Shown here in pieces: positions 1 to 6,067 of a DNA stretch of 9,421 bases. The notes below the pieces were generated by a model. It was not told where the DNA came from, did not search any database, and saw nothing but the letters and a program-made list of their open reading frames with translations. The translations under genes were made by a program, and so were the position numbers. The stretch is from Sodalis-like endosymbiont of Proechinophthirus fluctus (GTDB lineage: Bacteria > Pseudomonadota > Gammaproteobacteria > Enterobacterales > Enterobacteriaceae). The stretch is from positions 4,111-13,531 of the forward strand of contig NZ_LECR01000028.1 of assembly GCF_001602625.1 (NCBI RefSeq), written 5' to 3'. The stretch's first letter is position 1. Every line of letters begins with the position of its first letter.

Positions 1-853
1 TTTTCAAGCATAGTTGATATTTTCACGTCTGTTCAGGCAATCAGCTACCCCACGCGACACGGGACAAAGGGAACCGACAGGGAATTTTTCAGGAAGATTC
101 TAGCATAAATTAGCGGTTGCCGGTGGCTCTGTCGAAGACAACCCTTCACACCCATCAGGCGTTCGGTAGGAAAGTAAAAAAATAAAGCCATGGCCAAAAC
201 ACCTTAGCACCCTTTACCCTATAGGTTATTCTGGCTACTTTCCACATTACCTGACTGAAGGATGACACGATTTAACCACTTTATCCTAATATCGCTGTAT
301 CCGACAGATGCCAGTTTCGCATGCAAATAATCGGCGGCCTACCAGAATTGAATAACGAGTGCCAGTTAACTTGTAATGTAGCGGATAGGCATTTTACATC
401 TTTTATTAATTCTAGCTGCTTAATTCTTTAACGCGATAGGTGCCGCAGCCGTTCGCCTGCAGCGGCCGGGCTTGGCATACCTACACCCACTATGGATAAC
501 CTTAATCAGGAGCTAATGCGATCACTCTATCCCACATTGCTCATATTGCGTTCCAATACCCAGAGTGTAGATTTACAAAATGGCACATCTGTTCTATCAA
601 AAGATAGCTGGGTATTAAAAATGCATGCCGGTGTTTCCCAAGGCAAAGGACCACAGCTCTACGCACTCGACCGTGAACAACTATGCATAATATTAGTAGG
701 CTATTTCTTCTATTAACTTCCGATTCATAATCAACAGCACCTGCCTGCGCAGCCTAGAAAATGGCGGCGATACACGAATTTCTGAGGCCTACTATGTAGG
801 AAACATAATAATATCTTTTTCCCTATGGTGAAAAAGATACCAGACTGAGCAAT
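1..853. other. Unassigned degenerate region left of the RcsA-like pseudogene
   Basis: No gene is recognisable here on either strand. The longest open frame runs from an ATG at 492 to a stop ending at 716 on the plus strand (74 codons). It has no convincing ribosome binding site and resembles no family I know, so I do not call it a gene. In E. coli the genes beyond zur are yjbL, yjbM, dusA, pspG and qorA. I looked for dusA, pspG and qorA in both directions and found no convincing match. The mix of GC-richer patches (about 440-480) and AT-rich patches fits old, eroded coding DNA. Confidence 0.5.
812..839. repeat. Inverted repeat (10-bp arms) just before the RcsA-like pseudogene
   Basis: Arms TATCTTTTTC (812-821) and GAAAAAGATA (830-839) are exact reverse complements around an 8-base loop. 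The element ends 14 bases before the ATG of the RcsA-like pseudogene. It could be a remnant operator, or an upstream terminator whose stem is itself the A/T run. There is no separate T tract after the stem on the plus strand, so the role is undecided. Confidence 0.45.
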
Positions 854-1510
854 ATGATAGCCTTTATCATTGATCATTATATATTTACCCGTAGTGCGAT
901 ACAGTCGTTACTAACTGATGGCGGAGTGAGAGGAAGTATCTTTACTCTTAATGATGTTCTGAAATTAGATATTCTTTGCCATAGAATTATTCCTGATATT
1001 GTCATAATTAGTCAGAGATATATGCATTCAAAAGATGACGACTACATTTTAAAAACATTAATTGAATAGTTGACACACAAATTTTTGTGATTTTCATTGG
1101 TAATGAAAAAATTTTCTATAACGCTATTATCCCCCTTAAAAGCAATATTATCTTGACCTATAAATTTCTTACGCTTGACAGCTTTACACATCTATTACGC
1201 TATTTCACTAGTCAAGAAAAGTCTCCTCTCGCCAACAGAGTGAAACTCTGTTCACTGCTGAGATTCAGTAAAATAGAAAAGGAAATTCTGGCTATGTGGA
1301 TGGCTGTCGAGAATACGAAATCTATTTGTGCGCATTTGAATATCAAAGATAAAATGCTGTCATCACATAAGATCAACATCAAACGCAGATAATAAATTGA
1401 TTATCTATCATATTTTGAAGATTGCCGGTAGAGTCACAGATAATCTGTATCCCCACCAATACAATGGTCAAGGCACCTTTATTTGTATTTTTTCCTTCAT
1501 GATAATATAA
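854..1510 (+). pseudogene. RcsA-like LuxR-type transcriptional regulator, frameshifted
   Basis: Three consecutive segments align end to end with RcsA, the auxiliary partner of the RcsB response regulator that activates capsule genes. The N-terminal segment (854-1066) begins MIAFIIDHYIFTRSA and is similar to the pseudo-receiver start of RcsA. Near 1062-1069 the reading frame shifts. The second segment runs through FVIFIGNEK to the helix-turn-helix, where LAMWMAVENT, LNIKDKMLSSHK and INIKR match the RcsA residues around RMWMAGQGT and MNIKAKTVSSHK. A second break, apparently a short deletion, lies at about 1384-1391. The tail then continues as NKLIIYHILKIAGRVTDNL, matching the RcsA C-terminus, and ends at a stop at 1508-1510. 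The total of about 219 codons compares with 207 in E. coli RcsA. The start follows no strong ribosome binding site. The homology call rests on remembered sequences. Another LuxR-family member close to RcsA is possible. With two frame breaks it cannot make a normal protein. Confidence 0.82.
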
Positions 1511-1779
1511 CTTGAGGAACCGTAACCGGGGATCTTTATGAAAGCCACTACTAAAAACCCACTTATTAGCCAGGTCGAACAATTGTTCGAGCAGAGCAAT
1601 GTCGCTTGCCGCCGCAGAGGCTGGAAGTACTGCGCCTGATGTCTCAGCAAAAAGATGCATAAGTGCTTATGATTTTTTTAGATTTATTATGTCAGTCTGA
1701 ACCTTAAAAAATTACCGACCGTTTACCGCGTCCTAGATTTTCTCTTTAGCAAGGTTTGTTCACCGCGTCCGAATATACC

Positions 1780-1800
1780 AATAGCTTTACTAATAGCTTT
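1780..1800 (+). repeat. 12-bp direct tandem duplication inside the zur pseudogene
   Basis: AATAGCTTT occurs at 1780-1788 and again at 1792-1800, a period of 12 bases. In translation it duplicates Asn-Ser-Phe with a Thr between copies, where Zur has a single Tyr/Asn-Ser stretch. It looks like a replication-slippage duplication acquired after function was lost. It preserves the frame. Confidence 0.7.
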
Positions 1801-1830
1801 GTGCTGTATCATCGTCTTTTTGAACCGTCC

Positions 1831-1867
1831 CACTGTGTGGTTTAGTCAGTGACCAAACCACACAGTG
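1831..1867. repeat. 37-bp near-perfect palindrome within the zur pseudogene
   Basis: CACTGTGTGGTTT (1831-1843) is the exact reverse complement of AAACCACACAGTG (1855-1867). The centre AGTCAGTGACC pairs further as GTCA/TGAC around a single G, leaving only one A-C mismatch in the whole 37 bases. It sits where intact zur encodes the first zinc-ligand Cys pair, and the flanking zur homology is shorter than expected. A rho-independent terminator is unlikely because no T tract follows. Confidence 0.85.
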
Positions 1868-2030
1868 CATTAAAGACATATTACATTTTATGGCAGCCGT
1901 CTCCGGTTTTACCCTCTCCCATAACGTAGTAGAAGTGCGCGATTTCTGTCCGCAGTGTGCTAAAGTACAGGCCTGTTAGCATCATGACGCGTGCGAACAT
2001 GACCATAGCGTTGCAATTAAAAAACGATGA

Positions 2031-2672
2031 AAAGTCCCTCCCAGCTTACTGGGGATAATTTTATCGAAGACGGGATAGTGAACCATGTGATAGGGTAGGC
2101 TAAGAGCGCCGAAATTTAGCATAAGTAAATAGGGCACGTAGGATACGAGTAGCGTCATCGCCGTTGACTACTCCCCCTATGATAGACATCAATTGCGTTA
2201 TTCTTCGACGCCACATAGTTAAAAGGCTACCTACCACTTTCCTATTTGACCCCTCATTATTAATTTTACCCTCCTATCATAAGAATAGGGTGAGAAGGAT
2301 GAAATTGCAGCCAGAATAAGAGCTCTGCACTGATGTGATAACATTCGACATTACTTGACCTAAGGTATGGAATTAATCCATTATTGTTAATAGCAGTATT
2401 TATAGTAACGTTGTTTTAGTGGCAATATTGCACATAAGCACGGTATTATCGAATACGGACGACGTAACATTTAGTTTAATTTATATTTGCCTTATCACAT
2501 TTTATCATATATTATTTATGCAGTGATCTTCTATTATTTGACGCGATGATATCCCCTCCTACTAACTCTCTCAATAGCATAATTTATTTCTCATCCATTG
2601 TCACAAAACATGATATAAAACTAATAATATATAAATAAAGTTATAATAGTATTAAACATCATTGATGGGATA
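2031..2672. other. AT-rich stretch with no recognisable gene
   Basis: Between the zur remnant and the phosphoesterase pseudogene I see no open frame of useful length on either strand and no family-level similarity. The first 200 bases are of mixed composition and may be eroded coding DNA. From about 2330 the sequence becomes strongly A/T rich with many homopolymer runs. Any promoter for the downstream pseudogene would lie at its right end, but no clear -35/-10 pair stands out. Confidence 0.5.
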
Positions 2673-3359
2673 ATGTCAACCACCAAGGAGAAAAATATAA
2701 TTTTTATATTAATTAGTGATATTCACTAAAATGGGAAATATGAAAATGATGTACTAGAAATATCATTAATAAATATGGCAAAAAATTGGGTTACAGCATT
2801 AATTATAGCTGGTGATGTCGGTGACATGAACTGTAAGTGAGAAAAATCGTTTTCAATCATAAGAAATTATTTTCCCAAAGAATTTCATAACGCTATGATA
2901 CTTATGCTAGGAAATTATGATGTTAGAATGAGTAGAAGACATGATTACTCCTTAGACCAAGATTTAGTAAACTTATGTCATTGCTATTTAGATAAGTTTA
3001 GTATTCACTATCACGATAATACCATGTGCATTGACATTTGGTTTAATGAACATCATATTTTATATCTGAATACTAATCTCGGTCTCAAAATAGTATGTCT
3101 TTGAATGATCAGTTAATAACATGGTTAAAAGAAAAAATTAGCAGAAAATATCGAAATCAATATAATAATTATTATATATAAATAAATTAACTCATCCTAT
3201 TAGCATGCAGGGCTTTTTGGTTTTTTTAGCGAACAGGATGAAATCCTTAAGAAATTAATTAATAATTACTAGCAAATCATTATTATGATGAACGGACAAA
3301 TACATAATGGTTTCGGTGTGATCGAACTCGTTCAACGCCTTTTTGGCACACTTATCTAA
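2673..3359 (+). pseudogene. Calcineurin-like metallophosphoesterase, nonsense-inactivated
   Basis: The signature motifs of the metallophosphoesterase fold appear in order and mostly in one frame. FILISDIH (ending 2726) is the D-x-H motif. IIAGDVGD (GDVGD at 2811-2825) is the G-D-x-x-D motif. MLGNYD (about 2904-2924) occupies the G-N-H-D position, and NGQIHNGFGVIELVQR (GQIH at 3294-3305) occupies the G-H-x-H position. Between them NDQLITWLKEKIS and FFSEQDEILKKLINNY look like the linker helices of this family. Stops interrupt the frame at 2727 (TAA), 2838 (TGA) and 3102 (TGA). The piece 3095-3178 is in another frame, and the original frame resumes after 3183 with further stops at 3201, 3270 and 3357. 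Two metal-binding His have changed, to Tyr in GNYD and to Gln in GQIH. The substrate cannot be told. There is no counterpart in the E. coli zur-lexA interval, so it was probably acquired in this lineage and then decayed. Confidence 0.82.
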
Positions 3360-3446
3360 ATTCCCATTTTGAAAAAGTGAAAATGGCGTTAAATAATCTG
3401 GCACGATATGGTTAATAAAAAGAGCCAAAAATCATTTTTTTGAAAC

Positions 3447-3662
3447 ATGGGTTTTTTCAACAAAAAGAGATTAGATGAGTACAAACAGGCTATTAACTTT
3501 CTACAATTATCCATCTTGGCAAAGGAACTGACGGAAGTTGAGAAGAGTGAACCGCAGGACCTGCCGTCCAAAGCGCCGGCGTCAATGGATAATAAGTACC
3601 TTGACGATAATCATAAGGACAATCATATCATCAAATGGCAAATCGATTATGGTATTGATTAA
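3447..3662 (+). other. 71-codon open frame, possible C-terminal remnant of the phosphoesterase
   Basis: The open frame starts MGFFNKKRLDEYKQAINFL and continues, rich in charged residues, to a stop at 3660-3662. It is in the same frame as the main part of the phosphoesterase pseudogene just upstream. K-R-L-D-E-Y at its start could correspond to the terminal strand of that family, so it may be its surviving tail rather than a separate gene. No ribosome binding site precedes the ATG, and I do not recognise the remaining residues. A short GC-richer patch (about 3550-3590) stands out from the AT-rich surroundings. Confidence 0.3.
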
Positions 3663-4490
3663 TATATAATGAGAAAACCTAGTTCGATATTGAAGCGTTA
3701 CGATATGAACTTATTGATTATTCATATGAGAAAAAATCTCATCATTTCACAATAAAAAATTGAAAATATATTATCGAATAGTTATAAATTACTACGATAA
3801 TATTCTTATAAAAATATACAATGGGGTGGGCCTATAAAATATTTATTCCTTCAGTGGCAGAAATCTATAAAAAGATAAAAATCGTCACCAACGATGGATA
3901 CCAGATATGGGTATATTACAATAAAGAAGAAGTATTACTTATGATGGGTATATTTTGAGGATTACTACCCGAGAGAATTGACATGATATTTAATCAGTTT
4001 AAAGGATGAGAAAAGTAATGACTGGTAATAGACTTAAAGTTCCATATATTTCATCGAAATTATTTATAATTACAACCTAAAATTTGAGATAGTCTATAAT
4101 AGACAAGAAAAACAGGAGAATTGACGGCCATCATAGCTCAGAAAAGTTGATAAGCGCAGAGAATCATTCATTGACCAGGGGATAATTAGAGAAGGATTTA
4201 TGTTAGAAAAAAAACGACAGGAGAACACTTTACATTATCATACAAACAAAATCTAGTAAATAACCTCGATATGAACTTCAACTAGTAGCAATACATTTGT
4301 GAGATATATTATTTTCAAACAATGGAGGAGAAAAATTATCTTAGTTTTCAAGCAGCCCCATCACCCCACCTCATGGGAAAAGTAAGCACCTTAATGAAGT
4401 AGGTGATACATCCCTGTACCTTTGGGTATAGATAGGAAAAATTCAGTGGGAGACCGATTATGCCTACTACCCTTTATAACCTGAAACCAC
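3663..4490. other. Unassigned AT-rich region with coding-like fragments
   Basis: No intact gene is present. Several plus-strand fragments nevertheless read like former protein. DIEALRYELIDYSYEKKSHH lies around 3690-3750. A 45-codon frame from the ATG at 3821 to the stop at 3956-3958 contains YKKIKIVTNDGYQIWVYYNK. A run with DYYPRE follows in another frame at about 3960. These probably belong to one or two further dead genes of foreign origin. I cannot name their family. From about 4060 to 4490 stops are dense in all frames and nothing is recognisable. Confidence 0.45.
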
Positions 4491-4700
4491 TTACCAAATA
4501 TATTTATTATGTATTTCCTAATATTTCACTTCTATTTCGGCCGTATTTTTGTCGTATCCGTATCTTTCCTGTATTTTAGAGAATAATTTATCGCGTTTAT
4601 CTTCCAGCACGGTCAAATCATCATCTGTAATTTTACCACATTGTTCTTTTATTTTACCATTGAATTTTTTCTAATTGCCGCTGGATTCGTCTTTATTCAT
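4491..4700 (-). pseudogene. yjbJ: yjbJ (CsbD-family small protein) with two Trp-to-TAG changes
   Basis: The frame starts MNKDESSGN at 4700 and ends at a TAA at 4491-4493, exactly 69 codons like E. coli YjbJ, a small abundant CsbD-family stress protein of unclear function. FNGKIKEQ, KITDDD and SKIQERYGY match the E. coli protein nearly residue for residue. Codon 10 (4671-4673) and codon 61 (4518-4520) are TAG where E. coli has Trp, codon 21 is TGT (Cys) where E. coli has Trp, and Trp69 is still TGG. No insertion or deletion has occurred. The strand and position between zur and lexA match E. coli. Translation would stop after nine residues, so I call it a pseudogene. Decoding of TAG as an amino acid is not supported elsewhere in the window. 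Confidence 0.9.
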
Positions 4701-4706
4701 GTCAGG

Positions 4707-5040
4707 TACTCATCCAGTCTTACGTTTTCAGGCTCATGGCAGTGGCAAACGAATAGTGTCGCATTTACAGGAACAGGGCGCAAGCAGATCTACCGTTTCC
4801 ATTCAGCGAACACGGGCAGCATCCAGGCATAAACCGGTGCTGGGTGCAGATGATTGCCGAAACACCAGCACACAAGCGAATAACGATGAGGGTAAGTCGC
4901 ATCGTGCCAAGATAGCGTGCGGCAGAAATGGAGTGGGAGAGCTGAGCCGTAAGGTGTCTCTATATCTCCGCCGAGAGTAGTTTCTCCAGTAGAGAGCAGC
5001 ACCGGGAGCTTAAGGGCACAGGCAGCATGGCAACCGAGAC
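4707..5040 (-). pseudogene. Possible highly degraded dinF remnant
   Basis: This stretch lies between yjbJ and lexA, where E. coli has dinF, a MATE-family efflux protein of about 1.3 kb. Only some 380 bases remain between the two genes. The minus strand gives hydrophobic fragments in changing frames. SAARYLGTMRLTL may correspond to the DinF stretch GATRAATMRNSM, and FGNHLHPAPVYAWMLPVF to the last membrane segment after LGNH. The base composition is GC-richer than the neighbouring AT-rich DNA, as expected for native sequence. The similarity is weak and the call leans on synteny. Open frames on the plus strand here have no recognisable product. Confidence 0.35.
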
Positions 5041-5084
5041 GTCATTTGCTAGGAAAACGGACAGCTCTGTCTGCTGCGCTACGA

Positions 5085-5693
5085 TCATAGCCAGTTTCCG
5101 TTGCGTATTACACCTACCGCAAGCCCCTCGATGGTTAGTTCCTGCTGGCGCAGATCCACCACAATGGGGGAAAATTCGCTGTTCTCAGGTAATAATTCGA
5201 CGATGTTTCCCTGGCGTTTTAGCCGTTTGACGATGACATCATCGTCAATGCGAGCCACGATGACCTGACCATTACGGGCTTCCTGCGTTTTATGGACCGC
5301 CAGTAGATCACCGTCTATAATACCAATATATTTCATTGACATACCGCTAACACACAGCAGAAAATCCGCGTGAGGCTTGAACAAAGTGGGATCCACCTGA
5401 TAATAGCTTTCAATATGCTGTCTCGCTAACAGAGACTCTCCAGCAGACACGTGACTAATCAACGGCAATCCGCTTTCCTTTTCAATCATTAGACGGATAC
5501 CGCGCGAAGCGCCGGAGACAATTTCGATAGCGCCCTTACGCGCCAGTGCTTTCAAATGCTCTTCCGCCGCATTGGGCGAACGGAACCCCAGACATGACGC
5601 AATCTCGGCGCGCGTGGGTGGCATGCCGGTCTGCGTGATACGGTCGCGGATCAGGTCAAAAACCTCTTGTTGTCTAGTGGTTAGAGCTTTCAT
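5085..5693 (-). CDS. lexA: LexA, SOS-response repressor and self-cleaving protease
   Basis: LexA represses DNA-damage genes by binding SOS boxes and cleaves itself when RecA filaments form. The protein is 202 residues, the same as E. coli LexA, and collinear along its whole length. The winged-helix DNA-binding domain (about 1-70) keeps [21 protein letters not shown] and the recognition helix [12 protein letters not shown]. The cleavage site Ala84-Gly85 is present in VSAGES. The catalytic dyad is present as Ser119 (SGMSM) and Lys156 (VKRLK). The ATG at 5693 is preferred over longer in-frame starts because GGGAGG lies just upstream and the protein then begins MKALTTRQQ as in E. coli. Relative to remembered E. 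coli LexA there are unusual changes, including Arg114 to Cys and Asp122 to Tyr beside Ser119. It is divergent from plsB and is autoregulated through two SOS boxes. The downstream partner dinF is gone or nearly gone. Confidence 0.97.
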   Translation of the reverse strand: MKALTTRQQEVFDLIRDRITQTGMPPTRAEIASCLGFRSPNAAEEHLKALARKGAIEIVSGASRGIRLMIEKESGLPLISHVSAGESLLARQHIESYYQVDPTLFKPHADFLLCVSGMSMKYIGIIDGDLLAVHKTQEARNGQVIVARIDDDVIVKRLKRQGNIVELLPENSEFSPIVVDLRQQELTIEGLAVGVIRNGNWL

Positions 5694-5699
5694 TCCTCC

Positions 5700-5719
5700 C
5701 TCTGTTTTTTTATACAGTC
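5700..5719 (-). promoter_or_regulatory. SOS box 2 of lexA (proximal)
   Basis: On the minus strand the core reads CTGTATAAAAAAACAG, a perfect CTGT-N8-ACAG LexA operator with an A/T spacer. It lies just ahead of the GGGAGG ribosome binding site. E. coli lexA has a second operator at the same place. Confidence 0.88.
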
Positions 5720-5720
5720 T

Positions 5721-5740
5721 TTCTGAGAGTATATACAGGT
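5721..5740 (-). promoter_or_regulatory. SOS box 1 of lexA (distal), overlapping the -10 element
   Basis: The minus-strand core CTGTATATACTCTCAG differs by one base from CTGT-N8-ACAG. It nearly equals the first E. coli lexA box, CTGTATATACTCACAG. A TATACT -10 hexamer (5728-5733) is embedded in it, so bound LexA would block RNA polymerase. The centres of the two boxes are 21 bp apart, two helical turns, as in E. coli. No strong -35 is evident. Confidence 0.88.
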
Positions 5741-5783
5741 CATTACCAATTAAAAACCGAAAACGTGCGAAATAGAGTGCCAT

Positions 5784-6067
5784 TCACCGATAACATAAGC
5801 CCTTTGCTGCGCAGTTACCGGCAACTCGGGCGTCCAGAGACACAGCGCGGGTATCGCTCAAACCATTGCCCCGTATCCCTTGATTAGCCGCTCCTACCCA
5901 GGCCTTATTACCCGCGAGCGCTATGGAACCCGAACCCGGTGAGCACTAATTTTGCACACGACGCTGCAGCGGTTGCCGCTGTGTCTCCAACACTGACGCC
6001 GCCACAGATCCGCAGCATGGTTTTTGGTATTCTTGCATCGTATTTTAACAAGAGGATTCACAAAAAC
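5784..6067. other. lexA-plsB divergent spacer, dgkA absent
   Basis: In E. coli and relatives dgkA (about 370 bp, diacylglycerol kinase) lies between plsB and lexA. Here under 380 bases separate the two start codons, and the part not used by the lexA operators shows no DgkA motif on the minus strand. The sequence is GC-rich from 5784 to about 5960 and must hold the plsB promoter. No convincing sigma-70 or sigma-E hexamer pair could be picked out. Confidence 0.6.

Larger units (their letters stand above)
1538..2030 (+). pseudogene. zur: zur (zinc uptake regulator, Fur family), multiply disrupted
   Basis: In its intact form Zur is a zinc-sensing repressor of zinc importers. Here its sequence survives in pieces in several frames. 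The start MKATTKNPLISQVEQLFEQS (1538) leads to SNV, where one lost base at about 1603 shifts the frame. LPPQRLEVLRLMSQQKDA follows (1606-1659), matching the Zur helix LTPQRLEVLRLM. Another one-base loss at about 1660 gives SAYD (1662 on), then DLLCQSEP and a stop. EYTNSF, SFVLYHRLFEPSH and, from 1875, DILHFMAAVSGFTLSHNVVE match the C-terminal domain. CPQC and a following ACEHDHSVAIKKR match the C-terminal zinc-binding Cys and His-rich tail, with a TAG at 1977-1979. The segment that should hold the first Cys-x-x-Cys pair is replaced by a palindrome (1831-1867). Position and orientation relative to yjbJ and lexA match E. coli. Function is clearly lost. Confidence 0.9.

Noticed and set aside
1379..1660. 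Minus-strand open frame of 93 codons
   Set aside because: It is antisense to the start of the zur pseudogene and the end of the RcsA-like pseudogene, whose plus-strand homology is clear.
4491..4700. TAG as a sense codon (Trp or other) in this organism
   Set aside because: The intact genes in the window use TGG for Trp throughout, and other dead genes here carry all three stop codons at varied positions, so AT-biased mutation explains the pattern.
4675..4980. Plus-strand open frame of 101 codons, and an overlapping minus-strand frame 4790-5002
   Set aside because: The plus frame overlaps the yjbJ start on the opposite strand and has no family resemblance. The minus frame is at best a shard of a dinF remnant.
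5925..5950. Sigma-E-like promoter for plsB (GGAACC at 5925)
   Set aside because: The -35-like GGAACC is not followed by a TCTGA or TCAAA -10 at the right spacing.
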